Shown here piece by piece: positions 55,835 to 64,000 of a DNA stretch of 64,000 nucleotides (within the stretch, counting starts at the first letter, position 1; each line of letters starts with the position of its first letter). Under the pieces are notes generated by a model. It was given only the letters and a program-made list of their open reading frames with translations, was not told the origin of the DNA and did no database searches. The stretch comes from Hymenobacter cellulosivorans (GTDB taxonomy: Bacteria > Bacteroidota > Bacteroidia > Cytophagales > Hymenobacteraceae): contig NZ_CP095049.1 of the NCBI RefSeq assembly GCF_022919135.1, positions 1,364,001 to 1,428,000 of the forward strand, written 5' to 3'. The position numbers and the translations under genes were made by a program.

Positions 55835-57295
55835 TCAAACGGCTGCCGCTTGCGCTGTTTGAGCCAACGCTTCCAAACCGCCTATAGAAGGTGCGTAGAA
55901 GTACTCGCCGCCGCGCAGGGTTACGAACTGCTCGAAGCCGGCCTGCGCTGTAGTGGCGTTGTCCCAGGAAGTGGGAAAGGTGAGCTTGGGGCGATTTCCC
56001 TGCCCGATGATGGGGTCGAGGCCAACGGTGCCGTGGCCAAAGAGAAAGTTTTCGTTGTTGGACCAGGACCGCTGCAGAAATTCGAACTGCTGACCAATGT
56101 TGCGCTGATAGCACATAAACAGCAGGCCGGCTTCCCGCCGATTCTGGGCATCGTCGCGGCTGCCGTAGGGAATGCCGCGGCGGGTGATACGGTGCTTGAG
56201 CTCCAGGGCATCCTTGGTTTCGCCCCGCGGATTCATCTTGCGGATGTGAGCGTGAAACGGGCATTTAGAGCCCGCTGTATCGGCTGTGTAATCGAAGTCG
56301 TTGGTAAAAGCAGGCTTATTGTCGATCTGGTCGGTGCGGGACATGGTCACGGGGGTGCCATTCTCGAAGCGCCCTACCAGCATGGCACCGGCCCGCTCGG
56401 GGTTATCCAAGTCCAGGGCGTCGGGGTGGTCTTCGGTTTTGGGTCCGCCCAAGGCTTTCTCGGCATCTTTGAACCCAGGTACATTCTGCTCCAGCTTACG
56501 AAATACCAAGAAGCTGCCCCAGGAATTGGGCTGCTGGCTTAGCGCATCGGGTACTAGGACTAGCTCCTCGGCACCCAACTGCGTGTCCAGGCTGTGAGGC
56601 TTGGGGCCGTTGGTGTCATCCTTCAGGTACAGGGGCTGGCTCAGGCCATCGGCATAGCCGAAATGCTCAATGTCGTGCGGCTCCTCGGCCGGACCTTCTT
56701 TCAGGCGCTTACCCTGTTCCTGCACCCGAATCCGGATACCCAGGTCGGTAGCTCGGGTTTCAATACCGGCGACAGCCTGCTCCAGTTCAAGGACTTGGTC
56801 GTCGGCTAGTAGCAGCAGAGCGTGAATGGGGCTGGCCGTAGTGGGGCCGCTGCGCCAGCCGGCATCCCAGTTGCTAAGGGCAGGATCAGACAGCTGGCTA
56901 CCGGCTAGGTCACGCATACCGGCGGCAAAGGCTCCATCCCGTCCACGTCCCGGAGCTTGATTCGTGGCTTCCTGGGGCATAGCGGGCACTTGCAGGTGCT
57001 TCAGACCGGCCGCGGTAAACAGCAGGCTGGCAAAAAGCCCTGCATCGAAGGTTGAGCCTTGTTCCTTGGCCTGGCGCAGTTTCTGCCGGTCAAGCAACTG
57101 CTGCTCTGTGGAAATAATGCGGGGGGTGCCATTGCCTCCATTCAGGAGCTGAACAATCCACTGCCGGGCTTTGGCAGTATCGACGAACTCGACAAACAAC
57201 AGGGTGACGTTTTCACGGCCATGGCCTTTCAGGATGTTTCCTTGGGCCTTGCCGTAGCGTTTGATAGCGTCTTCGGGGGAAATAAGAGCAGACAT
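55835..57295 (-). CDS. DyP-type heme peroxidase A
   Basis: 486 residues from the ATG at 57295. Dye-decolourising peroxidases are heme enzymes that use H2O2. The hallmark GxxDG is 'GYADG' at 213-217 (catalytic Asp216). The proximal heme His is likely His350 in 'CPFHAHIRKMNPRG', and the distal Arg lies in 'HRITRRGIPYGSR'. The N-terminal 'QGNILKGHGRENVTLLFVEF' is typical of the long DyP classes (former C/D). No Tat signal or encapsulin-targeting tail is obvious, so cytosolic or partner-carried location is inferred. A second, diverged DyP gene lies at 61386. Confidence 0.93.
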   Translation of the reverse strand: MSALISPEDAIKRYGKAQGNILKGHGRENVTLLFVEFVDTAKARQWIVQLLNGGNGTPRIISTEQQLLDRQKLRQAKEQGSTFDAGLFASLLFTAAGLKHLQVPAMPQEATNQAPGRGRDGAFAAGMRDLAGSQLSDPALSNWDAGWRSGPTTASPIHALLLLADDQVLELEQAVAGIETRATDLGIRIRVQEQGKRLKEGPAEEPHDIEHFGYADGLSQPLYLKDDTNGPKPHSLDTQLGAEELVLVPDALSQQPNSWGSFLVFRKLEQNVPGFKDAEKALGGPKTEDHPDALDLDNPERAGAMLVGRFENGTPVTMSRTDQIDNKPAFTNDFDYTADTAGSKCPFHAHIRKMNPRGETKDALELKHRITRRGIPYGSRDDAQNRREAGLLFMCYQRNIGQQFEFLQRSWSNNENFLFGHGTVGLDPIIGQGNRPKLTFPTSWDNATTAQAGFEQFVTLRGGEYFYAPSIGGLEALAQTAQAAAV

Positions 57296-57410
57296 TGTTG
57301 TACGGAATAAGGATGAGTTGGCTTCCAAAATTCGCCTACTCCTAAGGCTTTTACTTCCGTGCTACCACTGAAATTTGGGCCTTAGTTTTCAGGTGCTTAG
57401 GGGAAGGGGC

Positions 57411-57462
57411 TCATACCTAAAACAGCCGCCAGAAATGCTTCCAGCGGCTGTTTTAGGTATGA
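57411..57462. terminator. Hairpin between DyP A and the HMA-like gene
   Basis: 19-bp perfect arms (57411-57429 and 57444-57462) with a 14-base loop containing AAATGCTT. It lies just past the stop of the small gene at 57488. Confidence 0.8.
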
Positions 57463-57487
57463 AACTCAAGAAGCAAAACCCGTCGGT

Positions 57488-57736
57488 TTATGCGCTGCCG
57501 CCAGCAGCCGGTACTAGCTCATCGGGCAGCACCTCGGCCTGGAAGCCAGCTGTGCGGAGTAGCATAATAAGCTCGGCGGCCGAAATGAAGTCGGTAGCAG
57601 ACTCGATGCGCAGAATATTGTCGCAGTCGTCCAGGTCGAAATTGGCCCGGTACTGGGCAAAGGTCCGGTGAATCTGCTGGAGCAGTAGCCGGGCGTGGTG
57701 CCGGGTCTGAACGTTGGTTTTAAAGACTTCTACCAT
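57488..57736 (-). CDS. Small HMA-like fold protein without metal Cys
   Basis: 82 residues from the ATG at 57736 (frame opens to 57775). The pattern 'MVEVFKTNVQTRHHARLLLQQI', 'RANFDLDDCDNILRIES' and 'IMLLRTAGFQAEVLPDE' is a beta-alpha-beta-beta-alpha-beta ferredoxin-like fold, as in heavy-metal-associated domains. The CxxC site is replaced by a loop with Thr-Arg-His-His. It follows DoxX by about 40 bases on the same strand. Possible copper or heme handling is conjecture. Confidence 0.6.
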   Translation of the reverse strand: MVEVFKTNVQTRHHARLLLQQIHRTFAQYRANFDLDDCDNILRIESATDFISAAELIMLLRTAGFQAEVLPDELVPAAGGSA

Positions 57737-57777
57737 AACGCAGCGTGTAGGAGATAGTAGATAAGGCACGGGCAAGC

Positions 57778-58176
57778 TTAGGCCACGCTGAGCTGGGATT
57801 TGGGCTCAGCTAGGGCCTGGGTCCGGCGTTGGTTGGTGCGGTACGACACGGCAATGATGAGAAAACCCACCCCAATCGGCAGCCACTGGGCCACTGGGTC
57901 GCCCACCGACAGGCCCGAGTACATAGCCCCGGCCAAATCGAAGACAAAGCCGGCGTAGGCCCATTCGCGCAGGTGCGGAAAGCCGGGCACCAGCAAAGCC
58001 AGCACTCCCAGAATTTTGGCCACACCCAGAAACGGCAGCAGGTAAGCCGGATAGCCTAGGTGCTGGAGCCCTTCCACGGCCTCAGGCGTGCTAAGCACGT
58101 TGATAATGCCCGACATAAGCATCATGGCGCAGAAGAAGCCGGTCGAAACCCAGTAGAGAATGTTGGTCGTTTTCAT
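57778..58176 (-). CDS. DoxX-like membrane protein
   Basis: 132 residues from the ATG at 58176. Four hydrophobic helices with the DoxX/DoxD-like pattern: 'GIINVLSTPEAVEGLQHLGYPAYLLPFLGVAKILGVLALLVPGFPHLREWAYAGFVFDLAGA' (split here into the usual helix pairs). DoxX family proteins are small quinone- or thiol-related membrane proteins, sometimes linked to oxidative stress. It directly precedes the HMA-like gene. Confidence 0.85.
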   Translation of the reverse strand: MKTTNILYWVSTGFFCAMMLMSGIINVLSTPEAVEGLQHLGYPAYLLPFLGVAKILGVLALLVPGFPHLREWAYAGFVFDLAGAMYSGLSVGDPVAQWLPIGVGFLIIAVSYRTNQRRTQALAEPKSQLSVA

Positions 58177-58563
58177 GGCAAAAGTCAGGTATAGGGTTGG
58201 ACAGTGAAGAAAATCGGTTGGCAAAACCAGGTCGAATACTAACACTAGTAGTGACGAGCCCGGGTTTAGGAGTTGATTGCCAACAAATTTAGTAACACTG
58301 CCCCCGCCAGAGTAGGGCCGATTCCGACTTATTGCGGGTGTATTGCGACAAGTTAATATTTACTATCTCATGTCTGGGCGGCCTGACTACAAGCCCGTTG
58401 TGCGGTAAGGTGAATTAATTTGCCAAGCCTCACGCGGCGGTTTGCTGCGCAAGCGGCCAACTGTTGTAGGGCCGGTGGAAGGCCACTACAGCACGACGGC
58501 CCAACCGGGGAGTTCCGGTTGGGCCGTCGTTGGGCGGAGTGCTAGGCCAGGTACAGGCGGGGG
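58177..58563. other. Intergenic region with terminator
   Basis: 387 bases with no gene. It holds the hairpin at 58493-58530. Nothing else was found. Confidence 0.5.
58493..58530. terminator. Terminator of the solute-binding-like gene
   Basis: ACGACGGCCCAACCGG (58493-58508) pairs with CCGGTTGGGCCGTCGT (58515-58530), loop ggagtt. It lies about 34 bases past the stop at 58564. Confidence 0.75.
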
Positions 58564-59217
58564 CTACCGCTGCCGCTGTCGGCCGGTGCTAGCCAGCTGA
58601 TGCTGGTTGAGGTAAGTTTCCAGAGCCGCCAGCCAAGCCTTTTCGCCGGCCGGCACAGCTATAACCGGATTGGTTTTGGCAAGCTCACGGCCATCGGTCA
58701 AGGCTACGGGCTCCGGCTGGGCCGCAGTAGAATCCTGGGGTGCAGGGGGCGTCCTGGCTGGTTGCTGGGGCTCTGCGATCCGCCCGCGACTTTTGTAGCG
58801 CAGGTAAGCGTAGTTCGCGTTTTCTAAGTGGGGGCGGGTTGGGGCAGTATTGTCTTTGCCCGGCGTTTGCTCGGTGAGGTTGCCGATAAGTAAGTCAATT
58901 TTTCGGTTGCGGAGCGCGCGGTAAAGCTGCTGCTCGCTGCCGGGCACCCACTCTACGTTGGCCGACAGCTGGCGGGCCAGCCCGGTAATAAGCACCGCAT
59001 CCGGGCCCTGGGGCAAAATAGAAGACGGGTTCTTCTGGCCCGGGGTAGCAGGCGTGTAGCCGACCCGGAGCACCGTGCCCCGGACCCGAGCCAAAGTACC
59101 CTGCGCGGCGCCGGGTGCCCGGTCGACCATCTTCTCGTACAGTCCGTCACCCAACGACATCAGGTAAATCATACTGCTTACGGTCAGTAAGCAACCACTA
59201 ATCAGGAGTAGTTTCAT
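58564..59217 (-). CDS. Membrane-anchored, shortened solute-binding-protein-like domain
   Basis: 217 residues from the ATG at 59217. An N-terminal hydrophobic helix is followed by 'TVLRVGYTPATPGQKNPSSI', 'DAVLITGLARQLSANVEWVPGSEQQLYRALRNRKIDLLIGNL', matching lobe 1 of SBP_bac_3-type periplasmic binding proteins. The second lobe is replaced by a short Pro/Gln-rich linker. The C-terminal 'VPAGEKAWLAALETYLNQHQ' looks like the last helix of such proteins. It follows the antiporter gene on the same strand. Probably a sensor or lobe-only relic; no ABC permease is nearby. Confidence 0.6.
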   Translation of the reverse strand: MKLLLISGCLLTVSSMIYLMSLGDGLYEKMVDRAPGAAQGTLARVRGTVLRVGYTPATPGQKNPSSILPQGPDAVLITGLARQLSANVEWVPGSEQQLYRALRNRKIDLLIGNLTEQTPGKDNTAPTRPHLENANYAYLRYKSRGRIAEPQQPARTPPAPQDSTAAQPEPVALTDGRELAKTNPVIAVPAGEKAWLAALETYLNQHQLASTGRQRQR

Positions 59218-59342
59218 AGCAGACAGGGTTAGGTTAATGGTGAGTATTTGCAAGTACGGGAGAATAAGGAGAAGTAAAGTGCTTATTTTTCAAGGGATAA
59301 ATCCGGCTAAGCCGGCAAGTAATACCGCGGTGGCCGCTCAGC

Positions 59343-59388
59343 AAACAAGCAGAGACGGCTGAAGCAATTCAGTTGAATCTGCTTGTTT
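59343..59388. terminator. Antiporter terminator
   Basis: AAACAAGCAGA (59343-59353) pairs with TCTGCTTGTTT (59378-59388); an inner CTGAA-gcaa-TTCAG hairpin (59359-59372) sits inside. It lies 24 bases past the antiporter stop. Confidence 0.7.
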
Positions 59389-59411
59389 ACCTGGTGTTTC
59401 GGTCGCGCTCC

Positions 59412-61034
59412 TTAGTGAGGCATGTGGCTGATTTTGGCTTCGTCTAGGTCGAGCTGGGCTTCCTGGTGGCGCAGCATTTCTTCCTCAAATACGTCTTCCT
59501 GCCGCAGTACGAACAGCTCCTCCCGCTGCACTTGCAGCACGTCGAGCAGTACCTGATGGTAGCGCTGCAGGGCCCGGCGCTTGGTTTCGTCGTAGTCCAG
59601 GGCTTCGAGCAGGTTGCCGGTGCGCTGGGCTTCGGCCTGCATGCGGTGCTGCAGGGCGCTAATCATCTCATTGTCCCGGATATCGTCGGCGTACTCCCGG
59701 GCCAGATGGGCCAGGGCGACGTGGCGCAGGCGCAGGCGGATACCGGCTTCCTGCTCGTCGGTGGGCATACGCTCCTCGGTGTCGGCCACCCGGGTCAGGC
59801 GGATGATGGCGGGCAGGGTCAGGCCCTGAAACACGAGCGTCACCAGAATTACGACGAAGGTGATGAACAGAATTAGGTTGCGCTGCGGAAACGCCTGCCC
59901 ATTGCTCAGTAGCAGAGGTACCGAGAGAGCCGAGGCCAACGACACCACCCCCCGCATGCCGGCCCAGCCGATGATAACCGGGCCCTGCCAGCCGGGGCTG
60001 GTTTCCTGGGTCCGGATGCTGCGGAACAGCCAGCGCGGTACAAAGGCCGCCGGGAACATCCAGACCAGCCGAATGATAATGACAATAGCGCTGATAATGA
60101 GGCTGTAGGTAATGGCTTGCTGCAGGGAGTAGTTGCCCAAACCCTGCACGGCTACCGGCAGCTCCAGCCCGATGAGGATGAAGACCAAGCCATTGAGAGC
60201 AAATCCAACGCTGGTCCACACGCTGTTGGTTTGCAGGCGGGTGTCGGCGTCGAAGACCCGGTGCGAGTGATAAGACAGCATCAGCCCGCCGCTGACCACG
60301 GCCAGCACGCCCGAGAAGTGGAATTCCTCGGCCAGCAGGTACATCACGTAGGGCGCCAGGAAGGTCAGCACGGTGTTGATGCTGGGCGTGGTGGGTAAGT
60401 AGCGGTGAATCAGGTAGAAGCCGTAGCCCACGGCCAGCCCGACGACCAGGCCCAGGCCGCTGGCCAGCACGAAGCTGGTGGTGGCTTCGTGCCAGGAAAA
60501 CGTGCCCGATACCACCGCGGCCAGGGCAAAGCGGAACACGATCAGGCTGCTGGCATCGTTGATCAGACTCTCGCCCTCCAGGATGGCCGTTACCTGCCGC
60601 GGTACTTTAATGCCCTTGAGCACCGAAGTGGCCGCCACTGCATCGGGTGGGGAGATGATGCCGCCCAGCAGAAACCCCAGGGCCAGCGTGAAGCCCGGAA
60701 TGATGCTGCTCGACACGTAGGCCACGATGGTAGAAGTGAAGAACACCAGCCCGAAGGCCAGTAGGGCAATGGGCCTCTTCCAGCGCCAAAAGTCTTTCCA
60801 CGACGTGTCCCAGGCGGCCTGGTAAAGCAGAGGCGGCAGAAAAATCAGGAAAATTAGGTCGGGGTCGACGGTGATGAGGGGCAGGCCAGGCACGAAGCTC
60901 AAAGCTAGGCCAGCCAGCACCAAGAAGATAGGGTAGGAGATGCGCAGCTTCTGGCTCAGCATCACGAGCAGCAGCATGGCAAACAGCAGGCCCAGAACCA
61001 GCAAAATTGTTTCGTGTAGGGCGTTGTTGTGCAT
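59412..61034 (-). CDS. CPA1-type Na+/H+ antiporter (NhaP-like)
   Basis: 540 residues from the ATG at 61034 (frame opens to 61217 in GC-rich non-family sequence). About twelve helices with CPA1 signatures: 'PDLIFLIFLPPLLYQAAWDT', 'GIISPPDAVAATSVLKGIKVPR' (the ND/PD transport pair region) and 'ILEGESLINDASSLIVFRF'. The ~150-residue cytosolic C-terminus is helical and charged ('HRMQAEAQRTGNLLEALDYDETKRRALQRYHQVLL'). It exports Na+ (or K+) in exchange for protons. Confidence 0.93.
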   Translation of the reverse strand: MHNNALHETILLVLGLLFAMLLLVMLSQKLRISYPIFLVLAGLALSFVPGLPLITVDPDLIFLIFLPPLLYQAAWDTSWKDFWRWKRPIALLAFGLVFFTSTIVAYVSSSIIPGFTLALGFLLGGIISPPDAVAATSVLKGIKVPRQVTAILEGESLINDASSLIVFRFALAAVVSGTFSWHEATTSFVLASGLGLVVGLAVGYGFYLIHRYLPTTPSINTVLTFLAPYVMYLLAEEFHFSGVLAVVSGGLMLSYHSHRVFDADTRLQTNSVWTSVGFALNGLVFILIGLELPVAVQGLGNYSLQQAITYSLIISAIVIIIRLVWMFPAAFVPRWLFRSIRTQETSPGWQGPVIIGWAGMRGVVSLASALSVPLLLSNGQAFPQRNLILFITFVVILVTLVFQGLTLPAIIRLTRVADTEERMPTDEQEAGIRLRLRHVALAHLAREYADDIRDNEMISALQHRMQAEAQRTGNLLEALDYDETKRRALQRYHQVLLDVLQVQREELFVLRQEDVFEEEMLRHQEAQLDLDEAKISHMPH

Positions 61035-61385
61035 AAGGCGAGGAAATGGTAACGGCGGGCAAACTCCGCGGCCCGAAGCCGGAAGGTAGCCGCTCGTCGG
61101 CAAAAATGCCACGAGCCGGGCCGCTGCCTGCCTATCTTGCCCCGGCCTATGCCCGACTTGCCCGCCTGCCGCACCTATTGTCGCAAGTTCAAAACCAGCT
61201 GCCCTGGTGAGGTGCAACGGTTACGTTGGGGGCCAGACCACAAGCCAAGCCGCCCCGCAAGGTCTGAACGATTTTGGTTCTGACCTTGCGGGGCGGGGCG
61301 TACCCTGGCTAGCTGTTGTTCAAGGGCGTAAGGCCTGCTGACAGCTAGCAAAGCAGGCTATGCTTGCTGTCAGCATTCCAGTAGG
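61035..61385. other. Intergenic region with two hairpins between DyP B and the antiporter
   Basis: 351 bases, no gene. Hairpin 1 at 61251-61295 pairs CGCCCCGCAAGGTC with GACCTTGCGGGGCG and has an inner GAAC/GTTC step. Hairpin 2 at 61337-61374 pairs GCTGACAGC with GCTGTCAGC around AGCAA/TTGCT-type pairing. Hairpin 2 is right after the DyP B stop; either may act as its terminator. Confidence 0.5.
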
Positions 61386-62906
61386 TTACAAAACCTCGGT
61401 AAAGAAGCGGATGCCCGGCGTAAAAAAATACTCGCCGCCGGTGGCATGCACCCAGCCCCCGGGAATCAGGAGCGGAACCTTGGTGTCGTTCTTCCGGAGC
61501 TGGATCGTGAAGTTGCTTTTGCTACCCAAAATAGCGTCGAATCCGCTGCCGCCTTTGGGCTTGTCTTCGTCGTTTACCCAGTTGTTCATCACGAATTCAA
61601 ATTGATTGGTGATGGACGACTGAAAGGAAACAAACAGCAGGCCCCGTTCGGCAGCGTGGTCATCAAGCTCAGGACCGAAGGTAATACCGCGCCGGAGCAT
61701 CAGGCGCTGGAAGGTTCGCTCCATGTTGCCCAGGTCGGTACCGTCGTCGCGGGGCTGCACCTTGCGGATGTGGCTGGCAAACGGACAGATATTGCCTCCA
61801 AAGTCGGCTTGGTTTAACGGGTGCGGGTCGTTGGGCAGAGGCGACGCTTGGGCGGCCGTAAAGCTGAAGTAGTTTTCGCCCTCCTGGTTAGGGCCTTGGT
61901 CGGGGCCGCGCATCACTGGCCAGCCCGAGGGCCAGCGTCCCACCAGCAGGGCCCCCAGTTGCTTCGGCGTCATATCCGGGTCGAAGCCCTGTTCTCGTAA
62001 CTCGGTGGCAGCCGCCGTCAGAAACCTGTGAAAGCGGTCCACATCCTGATTCAGACGGCGGTATACCAAAAAGGAGCCGTTGCGGGCCCAGGCTGGCCCA
62101 ACTGGCTCCGAGCCGGGCCGCGCCTCGGCCGGCTTATCTTTCCATTGCCCCGGATACCCAAACAGAAAGTGGCCCGGCCACACCAACTGTCGGCCTGGAC
62201 TGGCATAGAGCTGGCGTTGCTGGTCAAACTGCGGGCCGGCCGGCCAGGAGCGGGGCTCGACAAAGTCGGTGGTCGCGGCGGAGGCCCGGCCCCGAATGGC
62301 AGGAAATGAAATTCCGTCGCGGAAGCCAAAATGCTCGTGCCCTGACAGGGCGCCAGGCCGCACCCGGCCGTGATCGATGTGGAGCAGCTCGAACCCATGC
62401 TGCACGGCTTGCTGAATGAGTTCCGCCTCCTGCTGCAGAATCCAGGCCTGGTCGTCGCTGGCTATGGTCAGTAGTACGGCCGGTTTGGCCGCCCCAGCGC
62501 CTACCAGCCACGTATCGGGAGCCCCAAGAGCCCCACTACCCGAACTAGGGTCGCCGATAATGCCGGCCCGGGCTTCCAGCCCCAGCTGAAAGGCTTCGTC
62601 CTCAAACTCAGCCACGCCCTCGATACCCAGGGTTTGGAGGCCCGCGGCCGAGAAAGCGCAGTTGAGAAAGAGAAAGTCCAGGTTGTTGGGTTCGTGGGCC
62701 AGCCGCCGACGCATGTGCTTCCACAGGGCGTGAGCCACGCTGACTTCGCTAGCCGAGGAAAGCCGGGGGGCCAAGGCCTTCAACCAGGCCCGGGCCGCGG
62801 TGGGCTCCGTGATGCGGAAGAAAAGAAAATGCTGATTGTCCTTTTTGAATCCAGGAAAGATGTTGCCCTGAATGTCGTCCAGCTCCAGAACGGGTTCTTC
62901 CATCAT
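61386..62906 (-). CDS. DyP-type heme peroxidase B
   Basis: 506 residues. N-terminal 'LELDDIQGNIFPGFKKDNQHFLFFRI' is the DIQGNI start of the long DyP class. The GxxDG motif is 'GFRDG' at 194-198 (Asp197). The proximal His is probably His379 in 'CPFASHIRKVQPRD', and 'RLMLRRGITFGPE' carries the distal Arg. It differs widely from peroxidase A at 55835. It begins 12 bases after the unrecognised gene at 62919, strongly suggesting co-transcription. No signal peptide is visible. Confidence 0.93.
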   Translation of the reverse strand: MMEEPVLELDDIQGNIFPGFKKDNQHFLFFRITEPTAARAWLKALAPRLSSASEVSVAHALWKHMRRRLAHEPNNLDFLFLNCAFSAAGLQTLGIEGVAEFEDEAFQLGLEARAGIIGDPSSGSGALGAPDTWLVGAGAAKPAVLLTIASDDQAWILQQEAELIQQAVQHGFELLHIDHGRVRPGALSGHEHFGFRDGISFPAIRGRASAATTDFVEPRSWPAGPQFDQQRQLYASPGRQLVWPGHFLFGYPGQWKDKPAEARPGSEPVGPAWARNGSFLVYRRLNQDVDRFHRFLTAAATELREQGFDPDMTPKQLGALLVGRWPSGWPVMRGPDQGPNQEGENYFSFTAAQASPLPNDPHPLNQADFGGNICPFASHIRKVQPRDDGTDLGNMERTFQRLMLRRGITFGPELDDHAAERGLLFVSFQSSITNQFEFVMNNWVNDEDKPKGGSGFDAILGSKSNFTIQLRKNDTKVPLLIPGGWVHATGGEYFFTPGIRFFTEVL

Positions 62907-62918
62907 GGCAAAACAGGG

Positions 62919-63974
62919 TTAGCCGTTGAAAGGCTTGGGTGCCGGTGAACTACGGCGGCCGTTATCGGCGGCGAGCAAATCACCGCCGTCGTCGGGAAGC
63001 GCCACGGGGGTATCGTCTACGCACCCAATGGCGCGGGGCGGCGGCAGGCTGGCCGGGGAGCTCACCAGTACGCCCACCCGGACGTTGATACGAGCGGCAA
63101 TGTGGCCCCCGAAGGCAATATTGACGCCGCCAATCTTGATGTCGGAAACACTATAGCCTTTGTCGGCCGGCACGGCAAAGCGGGCCCGCACGATATAGGC
63201 CTGATTGGGGTCGGCATGGTCGGTGCCGCGCTCCACGGTCCAGAAAGTGCTGGCCGGGGTACCGTCGGGCGTCGTCCACCCGTCCCAGTCGATGCCGCTC
63301 ATGTAAAGCCCCACCGGGTTTTCAATGGTGATGAAGCGGTTTTGACGGGCAAAGCTATTGACGGCTCCGCCGATGCGCGGGTCGCTCTGCCGATTCTCGT
63401 CGCCGTACCCCGCGCACAAAATAAGGCCCAGGTCGTCGGTGATGGGAGTGCCATCGGACTTCATACGCAGAATGCAGGCGCGAGAAACGATGTTGATCTG
63501 GGCGCCCAGCGTGTTGTTTGGCTGCTGCATGTGCACGGCGTAGGCATTGTTGAACTCGTTGTGCCAGTTGTAATTGCCGTCGGCGTCCTGTAGGTCGTTG
63601 AGGGTGATAGAAGTATCATCGCAGATGCGCTGGTAAAGATCCACGAGCAATTCGGGGGCCCGGCGGTGCAGAAACTGATAGTATTCCGGTGGTTCGCTGG
63701 TAAAAAGCACCCGAATAATTTCGCCCTGGTCATTGCGCGTTACCACCCACTCGCAATATTCGTCCTGAATACGGGTAATCAGGCTGGGGTCGGTAGGAAA
63801 GGGCTGGCGGCCATCCAGGAACGTGAGCTTTTCCCGTTGGCTGCTAAACTGCTCATCGAAGCTAGTCGGCAAAGCCGACCAGAACACGTTTTCCAGCTGC
63901 GAATTGGCAGGCATGGGCATGGAGGCCGGGTTGTACACGCGCAGGTCCCGGTCGGACCGGTTCCAGCGGCGCAC
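62919..63974 (-). CDS. Unrecognised protein directly upstream of DyP peroxidase B (5' end may lie outside window)
   Basis: At least 351 residues. The frame stays open from GTG 63974 through 'NEVRRWNRSDRDLRVYNPASM' to the window edge, so the gene may extend further; a Met at about 63918 is an alternative start. No signal peptide or membrane helix. The middle reads 'GAQINIVSRACILRMKSDG', 'DPRIGGAVNSFARQNRFITIENPVGLYMSGIDWDGW' and ends in a Pro-rich tail. It looks like a folded enzyme or lectin-type domain I cannot name. The 12-base gap ties it to the peroxidase. Confidence 0.65.
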   Translation of the reverse strand: MRRWNRSDRDLRVYNPASMPMPANSQLENVFWSALPTSFDEQFSSQREKLTFLDGRQPFPTDPSLITRIQDEYCEWVVTRNDQGEIIRVLFTSEPPEYYQFLHRRAPELLVDLYQRICDDTSITLNDLQDADGNYNWHNEFNNAYAVHMQQPNNTLGAQINIVSRACILRMKSDGTPITDDLGLILCAGYGDENRQSDPRIGGAVNSFARQNRFITIENPVGLYMSGIDWDGWTTPDGTPASTFWTVERGTDHADPNQAYIVRARFAVPADKGYSVSDIKIGGVNIAFGGHIAARINVRVGVLVSSPASLPPPRAIGCVDDTPVALPDDGGDLLAADNGRRSSPAPKPFNG

Positions 63975-64000
63975 TTCGTTCAGAGCTGAGCTCGGTCCTG

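Overview
The window looks like a chromosomal segment of a GC-rich, aerobic Bacteroidota of the Hymenobacter type (inference from gene content). The signs are type IX secretion sorting domain, TonB-dependent receptor with a carboxypeptidase-like N-terminus, DUF4142 lipoproteins, DUF349, DUF2795 and DUF5777 proteins, a CrtY-type lycopene cyclase, and -7 boxes of the Bacteroidota form TAnnTTTG. There are about 57 protein genes. I saw no rRNA, tRNA, CRISPR array, insertion sequence or prophage.

Layout. 1-9.8 kb: a cut-off polytopic membrane protein, two paralogous lipoproteins with a decayed third copy between them, and a GT2 glycosyltransferase. 4-17.2 kb: kynurenine-pathway genes (3-hydroxyanthranilate dioxygenase, ACMS decarboxylase, kynureninase, kynurenine 3-monooxygenase) are interleaved with an atypical SDR, large membrane proteins, an AlkB-like dioxygenase and a TonB receptor. 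The decarboxylase next to the dioxygenase suggests tryptophan catabolism rather than only NAD synthesis. 17-24.4 kb: PAP2-like membrane protein, a secreted T9SS beta-propeller, rpoN and asnS. 24.4-30 kb: an MBOAT/AlgJ-like polysaccharide O-acetylation pair, a Rof-like small protein and secreted or membrane proteins. 30-43.3 kb: uvrA, a TMEM175-like channel, three small lipoproteins (two DUF4142), PaaG-like isomerase, ispD (frameshifted as read), queA, an ABC permease, a LOG-family protein (probably also frameshifted) and lycopene cyclase.

43.8-48.3 kb is a same-strand run with a heme/redox flavour: a lipoprotein c-type cytochrome, YceI, a DUF5777 beta-barrel, an HMA-fold-like membrane-anchored protein, a lipoprotein truncated globin and a free-standing homologue of the glutamyl-tRNA reductase dimerisation domain. 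Several palindromes lie in the long leader before it. 48.3-53 kb: ABC ATPase, DUF2795, DUF349 and EttA. 53-64 kb holds two long DyP-type heme peroxidases, each beside proteins I do not recognise, with a DoxX protein, a CPA1 Na+/H+ antiporter and a shortened solute-binding-like protein between them. The DyP neighbourhood and the cytochrome/globin run are the best candidates for an undescribed system.

Convergent genes are commonly separated by long perfect hairpins acting as bidirectional terminators. Two genes (ispD, LOG) each lack one base relative to an intact reading frame in GC-rich sequence, so assembly error should be excluded before calling them broken.
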